A DNA stretch of 64,000 nucleotides. Source: Streptomyces wedmorensis (GTDB taxonomy: Bacteria; Actinomycetota; Actinomycetes; Streptomycetales; Streptomycetaceae). Location: assembly GCF_000716445.1 (NCBI RefSeq), contig NZ_JNWK01000025.1:28502-92501 (forward strand), written 5' to 3'. Below, in pieces: positions 34,338 to 42,459 of this stretch; within the stretch, counting starts at the first letter, position 1; each line of letters begins with the position of its first letter. The notes under the pieces were generated by a model that saw only the letters and a list, made by a program, of their open reading frames with translations, ran no database searches and was not told the DNA's origin. Made by a program: the position numbers and the translations under genes.

Positions 34338-35287
34338 CAGGCGCGCCTCCTGACCGTCCGTCGGGCGATGTGGCGGGTGTCGAGGCCGGACAGGCCGCGG
34401 ACCGCGACGTACGCCTTCTCCCGGCCCGGCAGCGAGACGCGGCCGCGCAGCACGGCCTCGGGGTCGCGCTCGATCCGGTCGAGGAGGCGCCGGTAGATGC
34501 CGGCCATGGCCGCGACGCAGGCGCCGCTGCGCCGGTCGAGCATGGGGAGCAGCCGGTAGCCCTCCGCGAACAGGGCGCGGGCGCGCCGCACTTCGAAGTG
34601 GACGAGCCCGGCGAAGTCGGAGCCTTCGGGCATCGTGTCGCTGCCGAAGCCGTCCCCGCAGCCGAACTTGGCGAGGTCGTCGGAGGGCAGGTAGGTGCGG
34701 CCGTTGCCGGCGTCCTCGCGTACGTCCCGGAGGATGTTGGTGAGTTGGAGCGCGAGGCCGAGGGTGTCGGCGTACTCGGGGGCCCGGTCGGCGCCCGTGG
34801 CGCCGGGCTGGGTGCCGAAGACGCCGAGGGAGATCCGTCCGATCGCGCCCGCGACGCACCGGCAGTAGACCTTGAGGTCGTCCCAGGTCTCGTAGGTCGC
34901 GCCGCGCACGTCCATGAGGACGCCGTCGATGAGTTCGTCGAGCCCGCCGAGCGGGATGGGGAAGCGCCGGGCCGAGTCGGCGAGCGCGACGGCGACCGGG
35001 TCGGTGTCGTCCTCGTCGACCTCTCCCGCGCGCACCCGGTCGAGCAGGACCCGGGTGGCCTCGAGCCGCTCCCGCTTGGCCTCGGGCGCGAGCGTGCCGT
35101 CGCCGATGTCGTCGACCCGCCTGGAGAAGGCGTACAGCGCGGACATCGCCTGACGCTTCTCGGTCGGCAGCAGCCGGATCCCGTAGGCGAAGTTGCGGGC
35201 CTGCTGCCCGGTGACCGCCTCGCAGTAGCTGTAGGCGGCCTGTACCGGTGCGGACGGCTGGGGCTGTGCCTCCACGGTCGCGCTCAC
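34337..35287 (-). CDS. hpnD: presqualene diphosphate synthase (HpnD)
   Basis: 316 aa from a GTG that overlaps the hpnC stop by four bases. The isoprenoid-synthase Asp motifs are RRVDDIGDG (near residue 57) and RDVREDAGNGRTYLPSDDL (near 190), with LGLALQLTNIL between. HpnD condenses two farnesyl diphosphates to presqualene diphosphate, the first of the HpnCDE squalene route. Length is normal. Expression should be coupled to hpnC and, through the small ORF, to hpnE. Confidence 0.94.
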   Translation of the reverse strand: MSATVEAQPQPSAPVQAAYSYCEAVTGQQARNFAYGIRLLPTEKRQAMSALYAFSRRVDDIGDGTLAPEAKRERLEATRVLLDRVRAGEVDEDDTDPVAVALADSARRFPIPLGGLDELIDGVLMDVRGATYETWDDLKVYCRCVAGAIGRISLGVFGTQPGATGADRAPEYADTLGLALQLTNILRDVREDAGNGRTYLPSDDLAKFGCGDGFGSDTMPEGSDFAGLVHFEVRRARALFAEGYRLLPMLDRRSGACVAAMAGIYRRLLDRIERDPEAVLRGRVSLPGREKAYVAVRGLSGLDTRHIARRTVRRRA

Positions 35288-36195
35288 CCCTCTTTCCGCG
35301 CCCGGAGCAGAACCGCTCCCGCCTGGCGCATCAGGCTCGGCTTGGTGGCCTTCGGTGGGCCGCTGAGTACGTCGAATCCGGCGTCGGTGATCGCGTCGAG
35401 CGCCGCGAGTCCGCCGGCGGTGAATCCGGCGAGCAGGAGGCGGAGCCGGCCGTCGACGCTGCCGATGAGCGGGGTGCCCGCGTGGAGCAGCGTGCGGGCC
35501 CGCTCGGCCTCGAAGGCGATCAGGGCGCGGACGGAGGCCCCCGCGGTCGGCCGCGCGAGGTCGCCCTCGGTGACGTGGAAGCGCTTGAGGTCCTCGGCGG
35601 GGAGGTAGATCCGGTCGCGGCCGAGGTCCTCGGCGACGTCCTGGAGGTGTTCGACGATCTGGAGGGCGGTGCAGATCTCGTCGGAGCGCCGGATCCGCTC
35701 GGGCGTCTCGGTGCCGGTGATGCCGAGGACGAGCCGGCCGACGGTGTTCGCGGAGAGCTCGCAGTACGCGAGGAGGTCGTCGTACGTCTCGTAGCGGCGG
35801 ACCAGCTGGTCCTGGCGGTTGGCCGCGATCAGGCCGAGGAAGGGCTCGGGGGCGAGCCCGCACCGCCGTACGGTCGGCTGGAGCGCGCGCAGCAGCGGGT
35901 GGCGGGGCGTTCCGTCGAAGACGCGGTGGAGGTCGGTCTCGAAGGCGTCGAGGAGGGCGAGCCGGTCCTCGGCCCGCTCGGGGTCCACGCCGAGGTGCCG
36001 GGCGTCGGCGCCGCCGGGGGCGAGGTCGCCGTCGCCGATGTCGTCGACCAGGCGGGCGAAGCCGTAGACCGCCATGAGGTCGTCGCGCCAGGCGCGGGGC
36101 AGGAAGAAGGGGGCCACGGGGAAGTTCTCGTCCGCGGCCTTGCCGAGTGTGGCGCGCGAGGAGGCGTCGGGGCGCGCCTGCCGGGTGTCCGTCAC
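35284..36195 (-). CDS. hpnC: hydroxysqualene synthase (HpnC)
   Basis: 303 aa from a GTG. First Asp motif DDIGD at 51-55 (FARLVDDIGDGDLAP), second VAEDLGRDRIYLPAEDLKRF with the trans-prenyltransferase pattern. HpnC converts presqualene diphosphate to hydroxysqualene. It is the first gene of the hopanoid operon on the minus strand, and the ~310-base gap upstream should carry the operon promoter. The start codon lacks a strong Shine-Dalgarno. Alternative in-frame codons upstream are not visible in the family. Confidence 0.93.
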   Translation of the reverse strand: MTDTRQARPDASSRATLGKAADENFPVAPFFLPRAWRDDLMAVYGFARLVDDIGDGDLAPGGADARHLGVDPERAEDRLALLDAFETDLHRVFDGTPRHPLLRALQPTVRRCGLAPEPFLGLIAANRQDQLVRRYETYDDLLAYCELSANTVGRLVLGITGTETPERIRRSDEICTALQIVEHLQDVAEDLGRDRIYLPAEDLKRFHVTEGDLARPTAGASVRALIAFEAERARTLLHAGTPLIGSVDGRLRLLLAGFTAGGLAALDAITDAGFDVLSGPPKATKPSLMRQAGAVLLRARKEG

Positions 36196-36508
36196 AGGTC
36201 ACTGCCCGACGGAGGGACGGCGACACCCTCGTGGAGCTGGAGATTCTGCGTCATGGCCGTCACGTCTCCCGTTCTACACTGCGGATCCAATCCATCCTAT
36301 TTCGGACACGCCGCCGACCCCTGCCCGTAGAGCCGCCGCCCGGAGGCCCGATGGCGGTGGGGAATGGCCCTACTTGCCGCGAATCAGACCGGTCCAGCTT
36401 ACGTTGTACGACGACCGTCGCCATTCCGGGGTGGCCGACGCCCGGCGCCCCATTCGTACGAGGCGTCAACCTCGCTGCACCACAAGGGAGTTCGGCGCGA
36501 GGCGAGGG
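36196..36508. other. hopanoid operon promoter region, no gene seen
   Basis: 313 bases between hpnC and the TetR gene (both on the minus strand). It should hold the hopanoid promoter. A less GC-rich block at 36280-36310 (minus strand TAGGATGGATTGGATCC) is the best candidate, but no -35/-10 pair is spaced well. Overlapping frames here look random. Confidence 0.4.
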
Positions 36509-37156
36509 TCAGGGGATGCGGGCGCCGGTGACGACCATGGCGAGGGTGGTCTCGACGACGGCGTTCCTGCGCTGGGCGGGAAGGCGTCGAAGCGGGCCGT
36601 CGAGCAGCAGAAGTGACAGTCCGTGAACGGCCGACCACGCAGCGGCGCCGGCGGACGGGCGGACGTCCCGGCGCGGGGCGCCCGCCCTGGCGAGCGCGTC
36701 GAGGGCCTCCCCGAACAGGGTGAACGCCCGGATCTCGGGCTCGGGCATCCGGCACTCCGGCGCCGACTCGTCCGGGCCGGCCTGGCGGACCACGCAGAAC
36801 GCGGCCCGGTACAGGCCCGGCTGCGCCACGGCGAAGCCGACGTACCCCCGGCAGAGCGCCGCCAGCCGGCGTTCGGCCGCGAGGGCCGGGTCGTCGGCAC
36901 CGGGCTCGCGGGCGGCCGCCCGCTCCATGGAGTCGGCGAGGGCCCGCTGGGCGTGGGTCTTGACGGTGCGGAGCAGTTCGCCCCGTCCGTCGAAGTGCCG
37001 GTAGGCGGCGGTGGGCGAGACGCCGACCCGGCGGGCCGCCTCGCGCAGGACGACCCGTTCGGGGCCTCCCTCCGTGGCGAGGTCGACGGCCGCGCAGATC
37101 AGCGCGTTGCGCAGATCGCCGTGGTGGTAGGTCTTGCCTCCCGAGATCGCTGCCAT
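36509..37156 (-). CDS. TetR-family regulator (WHG-domain type)
   Basis: 215 aa. The N-terminal helix-turn-helix is LREAARRVGVSPTAAYRHF, preceded by YHHGDLRNALICAAVDLA, typical of TetR proteins of the WHG/TetR_C_33 group. The C-terminal domain is helical (GYVGFAVAQPGLYRAAF). A loose palindrome ATGTT-N9-AACAT at 37173-37191 lies just upstream of the start and could be its operator. It sits between the hopanoid operon and the surface-polymer operon and could regulate either, or itself. Confidence 0.88.
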   Translation of the reverse strand: MAAISGGKTYHHGDLRNALICAAVDLATEGGPERVVLREAARRVGVSPTAAYRHFDGRGELLRTVKTHAQRALADSMERAAAREPGADDPALAAERRLAALCRGYVGFAVAQPGLYRAAFCVVRQAGPDESAPECRMPEPEIRAFTLFGEALDALARAGAPRRDVRPSAGAAAWSAVHGLSLLLLDGPLRRLPAQRRNAVVETTLAMVVTGARIP

Positions 37157-37223
37157 GCGCTCATCCTGCCCGATGTTGACCGCATGAACATTCCGGGCGG
37201 GTCGCGACGCGCGGAAAACGGAA

Positions 37224-37255
37224 GAGCCCCTACCGGATGTCTCCGGCAGGGGCTC
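37224..37255 (-). terminator. intrinsic terminator of the surface-polymer operon
   Basis: A stem of 14-base arms with a single mismatch and a 4-base loop, starting 11 bases after the ABC ATPase stop. It also lies upstream of the TetR gene. Confidence 0.75.
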
Positions 37256-37265
37256 GTGGCGGGAC

Positions 37266-38051
37266 TCAGCGCGCGGTCTCCCGCTCGTACGCCTTGAGGA
37301 CCTCGTCCGTCGGGCCGTCCATCAGGAGCTGGCCCTTCTCCAGCCAGAGCACCCGGTCGCAGGTGTCCCGGATGGACTTGTTGCTGTGGCTCACCAGGAA
37401 GACCGTGCCGGCCTCCTTGCGGAGCTCGCGGATGCGCTCCTCGGAGCGGATCTGGAACTTGCGGTCACCGGTCGCCAGGGCCTCGTCGATGAGGAGGACG
37501 TCGTGGTTCTTGGCGGCCGCGATGGCGAAGCGGAGCCGGGCGCCCATGCCGGAGGAGTACGTGCGCATGGGCAGGCTGATGAAGTCGCCCTTCTCGTTGA
37601 TGCCGGAGAAGTCGACGATCCCCTGGTAGCGGTCGCGCACCTCCTCGCGGCTCATGCCCATGGCGAGGCCGCCCAGGATCACGTTGCGCTCGCCGGTGAG
37701 GTCGTTCATCAGGGCCGCGTTGACGCCCAGGAGCGAGGGCTGGCCGTCGGTGAAGACCTTGCCGCTCTCGGTGGGGAGCAGGCCCGCGATGGCGCGCAGC
37801 AGCGTGGACTTGCCGGAGCCGTTCGAGCCGATGAGGCCGATGGCCTCGCCGCGGTAGGCGGTGAAGCTGACGCCGCGGACCGCGTGGACCTTGCGGACGC
37901 CCCGGCTGACCTCGGCCTTGCCCTTGCCCACGATCCGGCTGAGCGCCGCGGTGGCGCTGCCCTTGCCGCCGCCACCGGCGTTGACCCGGTAGACGATGTG
38001 GACCTCGTCGCAGATGACGGTGGGAACGTGGGAGTCGTTTCGGTCAGCCAC
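37266..38051 (-). CDS. ABC transporter ATPase, Wzt/TagH-like
   Basis: 261 aa from a GTG overlapping the permease stop by eight bases. Walker A GSNGSGKST, signature YSSGMGARLRFA, Walker B DVLLIDEAL with H-loop VSHSNKSI. The GXNGXGKSTLLR pattern and the SLLGVNAALMNDLTGERN stretch match the polysaccharide/teichoic-acid exporters (Wzt, TagH, RfbE). It would power export of the product made by the enzymes of this operon. There is no C-terminal carbohydrate-binding domain, so substrate capping is not indicated. Confidence 0.92.
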   Translation of the reverse strand: MADRNDSHVPTVICDEVHIVYRVNAGGGGKGSATAALSRIVGKGKAEVSRGVRKVHAVRGVSFTAYRGEAIGLIGSNGSGKSTLLRAIAGLLPTESGKVFTDGQPSLLGVNAALMNDLTGERNVILGGLAMGMSREEVRDRYQGIVDFSGINEKGDFISLPMRTYSSGMGARLRFAIAAAKNHDVLLIDEALATGDRKFQIRSEERIRELRKEAGTVFLVSHSNKSIRDTCDRVLWLEKGQLLMDGPTDEVLKAYERETAR

Positions 38052-38973
38052 GGCCGTACCTCTCCTCGGCCTTCCAGAAGTAGACGAAACCGCCGATGCC
38101 GAAGACCAGGGCCCAGCCGAGGGCGGTCATCCAGACGTGCGACGGCAGGTTCTCGGCGCCGTAGCCCTCGATCAGCGAGTAGCGGATGAGGTCCATGTAG
38201 ACGGCCGCCGGGTTGTACATGAGGACGTCGGCGATCCACGCGGGCTTGTCGGCCAGCATCGCGGGGATCGAGAACATGACGCCCGACGCATACATCCAGG
38301 TGCGCATGACGAACGGCATCAGCTGGGCGAGGTCGGGCGTCTTGGCACCCATCCTCGCCATGATCATGGCCAGGCCGATGTTGAACACGAACTGCAGGAA
38401 CAGCGCGGGGACCATCAGCACCCAGCGGAGCGAGGGGTAGCTGCCGAAGGAGATCGCGACCGCCACCAGCACGATCATCGAGAACAGCAGCTGCTGGAGC
38501 TGCTGGAGCGAGAAGGAGATGGGCAGCGTGGCGCGTGGGAAGTGCAGGGCCCGGACGAGACCCAGGTTTCCGGAGATCGCCCGGACTCCCGCCATCACGG
38601 AGTTCTGGGTGAAGGTGAACACGAAGATGCCGGTGACCAGGAACGGGATGTAGACGTCCTTGGACAGCCCCTTCCCGGCACCGAGGATCAGCCCGAAGAT
38701 CAGGTAGTAGACCAGGGCGTTCAGGAGCGGGGTCGCCACCTGCCACACCTGGCCCAGCTTCGCCTGGCTGTACTGGGCGGTCAGCTTGGCCGAGGAGAAC
38801 GCCACGATGAAGTGGCGGCGGCTCCACAGGTCGCGGACGTACTCGAGGAGTCCGGGCCGGGCACCACTGACCGACAGGCCGTACTTCGCGGCCAGCGCGG
38901 CCGAGGACAGGCCCTCGTCGACGGACGGAGGCGCGCTCGTCGCGACCGCCCCGCCCTGGTGTGTGTCACTCAC
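38044..38973 (-). CDS. ABC-2 type permease, Wzm/TagG-like
   Basis: 309 aa from a GTG; a second GTG three codons earlier is possible. Six membrane segments are visible from about residue 75 to 300 after a cytoplasmic start (LLEYVRDLWSRRHFIVAFSS, the conserved ABC-2 interface helix). LGQVWQVATPLLNALVYYLIF and NAVMAG-like NSVMAGVRAISGNLGLVRA are typical of O-antigen and teichoic-acid permeases. It pairs with the Wzt-like ATPase. It is co-oriented with the biosynthesis genes to its right. Confidence 0.92.
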   Translation of the reverse strand: MSDTHQGGAVATSAPPSVDEGLSSAALAAKYGLSVSGARPGLLEYVRDLWSRRHFIVAFSSAKLTAQYSQAKLGQVWQVATPLLNALVYYLIFGLILGAGKGLSKDVYIPFLVTGIFVFTFTQNSVMAGVRAISGNLGLVRALHFPRATLPISFSLQQLQQLLFSMIVLVAVAISFGSYPSLRWVLMVPALFLQFVFNIGLAMIMARMGAKTPDLAQLMPFVMRTWMYASGVMFSIPAMLADKPAWIADVLMYNPAAVYMDLIRYSLIEGYGAENLPSHVWMTALGWALVFGIGGFVYFWKAEERYGRG

Positions 38974-39022
38974 AGTCGAAACTTTCGTGTGCAAGATGCG
39001 CGGCACGTCGGGTACCACGATG

Positions 39023-39907
39023 TCAGACGACCGGGGGGCGACCCAGCCGGGTCAGGCGCCACACCGTACGCCACCTCATGGGGCGGCGCGGTCCGCAGGG
39101 GGCCGCCCAGCCTTCGCGGAATCCGCCGAACCACGCCTTCAGCGCGGGGAGCGAGGGCCGCCGGGCCAGGGTGAGCAGCAGCCAGACGCCGAGATAGACC
39201 GGCACCAGGGGCGCGGGCAGATTGCGACGTGCCAGCCACACTCGGTTGCGAGCCACGTTGAAGTGGTACGAGGCGTGACGGGAAGGGGCTGTCGTGGGGT
39301 GCAACAGCACCATGTCGGAACGGTAGTCGATCATCCAGTCGGCGTCGAGCGCCCGCCAGGCGAGGTCCGTCTCCTCGTGCGCGTAGAAGAACTCGTCCGG
39401 CAGGCCGCCGACTTCGGCGAAGACCTTCGTCCGGACCGCGTTGGCGCCGCCGAGGAAGGTGGTCACCCGCGAGGAGCGCATCGGGTCGGAGGCGCGCAGC
39501 CGCGGCACGTGCCGGCGCTGGGTCTCGCCGGTCTCCGGGTCCGCGATGCGGAAACTGATGATCCCGAGGCGCGGGTCCGCGGTGAAGGCCTGGCGGACGA
39601 GTTCGGCGGTGTCCGCGTGGGCGAGCAGTCCGTCGTCGTCGAGGAAGAGCAGGACGTCGACGTCGGTGCCGCCGGGGCCGAAGGCCTCGATGCCCACGTT
39701 CCGGCCGGCGGGGATGCCGACGTTCTCGGGCAGGTCGACGGTGCGGACCCAGTCGGGCACCCCGGTGACCGGGGTGCCCTGGCCGACGACGACGACATCG
39801 ACCGGGTCGCCCTCCTGCTTGGCGACCGAGTCGATCAGCGCGCGCAGGTCGTCGGGGCGGTTGCCCATCGTGATGACGACGGCACCCACCTTGAGCGGCG
39901 TACTCAC
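39023..39907 (-). CDS. glycosyltransferase family 2
   Basis: 294 aa from a GTG. The GT-A fold is marked by VGAVVITMGNRPDDLRALID, ENVGIPAGRNVGIEAF, the DXD-like FLDDDGLL and a catalytic-end FFYAHEETDLAWRA. The C-terminus has one hydrophobic segment (VPVYLGVWLLLTLA) that may associate with the membrane. It probably adds a sugar to the lipid or phosphopolyol acceptor formed by the neighbours. It begins 8 bases after the CDP-alcohol phosphotransferase gene. Donor sugar unknown. Confidence 0.9.
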   Translation of the reverse strand: MSTPLKVGAVVITMGNRPDDLRALIDSVAKQEGDPVDVVVVGQGTPVTGVPDWVRTVDLPENVGIPAGRNVGIEAFGPGGTDVDVLLFLDDDGLLAHADTAELVRQAFTADPRLGIISFRIADPETGETQRRHVPRLRASDPMRSSRVTTFLGGANAVRTKVFAEVGGLPDEFFYAHEETDLAWRALDADWMIDYRSDMVLLHPTTAPSRHASYHFNVARNRVWLARRNLPAPLVPVYLGVWLLLTLARRPSLPALKAWFGGFREGWAAPCGPRRPMRWRTVWRLTRLGRPPVV

Positions 39908-39915
39908 GGCCGGCC

Positions 39916-40695
39916 TCACTTCAGCCTGCTGGAGACCATGATCGACACCAGGTGCAGCACGGTCTGGAGGAGGGCGATGCCGGCGAGGACGGCGACGCCG
40001 AGCCGGGTGAAGAAGAGGTCGCCGCGGATCTGGTCGGCGATCGCCAGGACGACGATCAGCAGCGAGGCCTCGATGCCGAGGACGAGCCGGTGGAACTTCA
40101 GCGCCGCGGCGGCCCTGCGGGCCAGCGCCATGCCGGAGGAGCGCGGCTCGGACGCCGCCTCCTTGACCGGCGGCAGGCCGCCCTGGTGGCGGGCGACGCC
40201 GACGAGGTCGGTCTCGGCCTTGATCAGGATGGCGCCGAGGGCGGCGAGGGTACCGAGGAACGCCCACAGCCAGTCGACGCCGCCCGAGCCCCACAGGTCG
40301 GCGGCGCGCAGGCCGAAGCCGACGAGCACGGCCGCGTCGCACAGGTAGGCGCCCACCCGGTCCAGGTAGACACCCGCCAGCGAGTACTGCTTCTTCCAGC
40401 GGGCCACCTCGCCGTCGACGCAGTCGAGCAGCAGGTAGAGCTGGACCATGAGCGCGCCGAGCAGCGCCCCCGGGATCCCGGGCACCAGCAGGGCCGGCGC
40501 CGCGAGGACGCCCGCGAGCGTCATCACGTACGTGAGCTGGTTCGGCGTGACCTTGGTGCCGACGAGGTGACGGGTGATCCTGAGCGAGATCTCCCGCATG
40601 TACAGGCGCCCGCCCCAGTGCTCGCCGCTCCGCCGGTCCTTCACGCCCGGGGGGTGGACGACCGGTCGGAGCTCAGCTACCGATGGCTTTTGCAT
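39916..40695 (-). CDS. CDP-alcohol phosphatidyltransferase (short form)
   Basis: 259 aa membrane enzyme. Residues 91-120 carry the complete CDP-AP signature DG-x2-AR-x8-G-x3-D-x3-D (starting DCVDGEVARW). About six membrane helices follow. The family transfers a phosphoalcohol from or to a CDP carrier. The ATG lies 23 bases inside the end of the dehydrogenase gene, so the two are tightly coupled. With the cytidylyltransferase and G1P-dehydrogenase-like neighbours, it may use a CDP-glycerol- or CDP-polyol-like substrate. Confidence 0.92.
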   Translation of the reverse strand: MQKPSVAELRPVVHPPGVKDRRSGEHWGGRLYMREISLRITRHLVGTKVTPNQLTYVMTLAGVLAAPALLVPGIPGALLGALMVQLYLLLDCVDGEVARWKKQYSLAGVYLDRVGAYLCDAAVLVGFGLRAADLWGSGGVDWLWAFLGTLAALGAILIKAETDLVGVARHQGGLPPVKEAASEPRSSGMALARRAAAALKFHRLVLGIEASLLIVVLAIADQIRGDLFFTRLGVAVLAGIALLQTVLHLVSIMVSSRLK

Positions 40696-41734
40696 AGTCG
40701 GCGTACGCGTCCCTGATCTCGTCGTCGGACAGGTCGAGGTGTTCGAGGATGGTGAAGCGGCCCGGTCGGGTCTGCGGGGCGAAGGACACCGCCTGGACGA
40801 ACTCGTCCACGGTGAAGCCCATCTCCTCCGGCCGGACGGGCAGTCCGTGCCGGCGCAGGGTGTCGACCATCAGCGCGGAGGCGTCGGACGCGCCGCGCAG
40901 GTGCATCGCGAAGGCCGCGCCGAGGCCGCACTGCTCGCCGTGGCTGGCGGCGCGGGCCGGGAACAGCAGGTCGAAGGCATGGCTGATCTCGTGGCAGGCG
41001 CCCGAGGAGGGGCGGCTGTCACCACTGATCGACATGGCGATGCCGGACATCACCAGGCCCTCGGAGAGGGTGACGAGGAAGTCGTCGTCACCGACGCCGC
41101 CGGGGTGGCGGAGCACGGCCTCGCCGGCGCTGCGGGCCATGGCGGCGGCCAGGCCGTCGACGGGCTCGCCGGTCTCGCGGTGGGAGAGCTCCCAGTCCGC
41201 GATGGCGGAGAGGTTGGAGATCGCGTCGCCGATGCCGGAGCGGATGTAGCGGACCGGGGCGTCCCGGATCACGTCGAGGTCGATGACCAGCGCGATCGGG
41301 GTGGGCACGCCGTAGGAGCCTCGGCCGTTGTCGTTGTCCAGCGTGGAGATCGGCGAGCAGATGCCGTCGTGCGACAGGTTGGTGGCGATGGCCACCAACG
41401 GCAGCCCGACCCGGGCCGCCGCGTACTTCGTCACGTCGATGATCTTGCCGCCGCCGAGGGCGACCACGGCGTCGTACCGCTTGCCGCGCATGGCGTCGGC
41501 GAGCTTGACGGCCTCGTCGATCGTGCCGCCCGAGACCGGGTACCAGTCGGCACCCGGCAGCTCGGGGGCGAAGTGGTCACGCAGCTTGAGGCCGGAGCCG
41601 CCGCTGATGGCGACGGCGATCTTGCCGTTGCTGGAGATCCGCTGGTCCGCGAGGAGCGAGGACAGGTCGTCCAGCGCCCCCCTGCGGATGTCGACGACGA
41701 CCGGCGAGGGGATCAGCCGGGTCAGTACTGGCAC
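40673..41734 (-). CDS. sn-glycerol-1-phosphate dehydrogenase-like enzyme
   Basis: 353 aa from a GTG; overlaps the nucleotidyltransferase stop by 13 bases. It has an iron/zinc alcohol dehydrogenase fold: VVALGGGKIIDVTKYAA (nucleotide loop), VAIATNLSHDGICSPIS (the SHDGI motif of glycerol-1-phosphate dehydrogenases), and metal-ligand region ACHEISHAFD with later SHGEQCGLG. These motifs are those of G1PDH (EgsA/AraM), which reduces dihydroxyacetone phosphate to sn-glycerol-1-phosphate. The polyol substrate could be different. It fits a pathway making an activated glycerol phosphate. Confidence 0.85.
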   Translation of the reverse strand: MPVLTRLIPSPVVVDIRRGALDDLSSLLADQRISSNGKIAVAISGGSGLKLRDHFAPELPGADWYPVSGGTIDEAVKLADAMRGKRYDAVVALGGGKIIDVTKYAAARVGLPLVAIATNLSHDGICSPISTLDNDNGRGSYGVPTPIALVIDLDVIRDAPVRYIRSGIGDAISNLSAIADWELSHRETGEPVDGLAAAMARSAGEAVLRHPGGVGDDDFLVTLSEGLVMSGIAMSISGDSRPSSGACHEISHAFDLLFPARAASHGEQCGLGAAFAMHLRGASDASALMVDTLRRHGLPVRPEEMGFTVDEFVQAVSFAPQTRPGRFTILEHLDLSDDEIRDAYADYAKAIGS

Positions 41735-42459
41735 GCGATCTCACGGCCCTTCGCGAGGTCGTCGTGGTTGTCGATCTCGACCCACTTGACGTCGCCGATG
41801 GGGGCCACGTCGACGGTGAAGCCGCGGTTGACCAGCTCCTGGTATCCGTCCTCGTAGTAGAGGTCGGGGTCGCGCTCGAAGGTGGCCTTGAGGGCGTCGG
41901 CGAGCTCCTCGGCGGCCTCGGCCTCGATCAGCGTGACGCCGATGTACTCGCCGGTGGCGGTCGCCGGGTCCATCAGCTTGGTGATGCGCTGCACGCCCTT
42001 GCCCTCGGCGGTGATGACCTTCATCTCCTCGTCGGCGAGGTTCTTCACCGTGTCGAGGGCGAGGATGATCTTCTGGCCGTTGCCGCGGGCCGCCAGCAGG
42101 GTCTTCTCGACCGAGACCGGGTGGACGGTGTCGCCGTTGGCGAGGATCACACCGCGCTTGAGCTCCTCACGCGCGCACCACAGGGAGTAGGCGTTGTTCC
42201 ACTCCTCGGCCTTGTCGTTGTCGACGAGGGTGATCTTGAGGCCGTACCGGGCCTCCAGCGCGTCCTTGCGGTCGTAGACGGCCTCCTTGCGGTAGCCGAC
42301 GACGATCGCGACCTCGGTGAGGCCGATCTCGGCGAAGTTCTTCAGCGTGAGGTCGAGGATCGTGGTCTCGCCGTCCACGGGCACGAGGGCCTTCGGGAGG
42401 GTGTCGGTGTAGGGGCGCAGACGCCGTCCGGCACCGGCTGCGAGTACGAGGCCGATCAT
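41722..42459 (-). CDS. LicC-like phosphoalcohol cytidylyltransferase / NTP transferase
   Basis: 245 aa. The start MIGLVLAAGAGRRLRPYTD is the nucleotide-binding loop, and LPKALVPVDG follows. WNNAYSLWCAREEL, ILANGDTVH and DEEMKVITAEGKGVQRITK are the pattern of phosphocholine/inositol-phosphate cytidylyltransferases (LicC, IPCT) rather than plain glucose-1-phosphate enzymes. It probably forms a CDP-alcohol from CTP and the polyol phosphate made next door. It overlaps the DUF5941 gene end by four bases. Confidence 0.88.
   Translation of the reverse strand: MIGLVLAAGAGRRLRPYTDTLPKALVPVDGETTILDLTLKNFAEIGLTEVAIVVGYRKEAVYDRKDALEARYGLKITLVDNDKAEEWNNAYSLWCAREELKRGVILANGDTVHPVSVEKTLLAARGNGQKIILALDTVKNLADEEMKVITAEGKGVQRITKLMDPATATGEYIGVTLIEAEAAEELADALKATFERDPDLYYEDGYQELVNRGFTVDVAPIGDVKWVEIDNHDDLAKGREIACQY

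Noticed and set aside
34335..36226. 629-aa fused frame covering hpnC and hpnD
   Set aside because: The hpnD frame is open upstream into hpnC, but hpnC is coded in another frame and ends with a GTGA overlap; no fusion is present.
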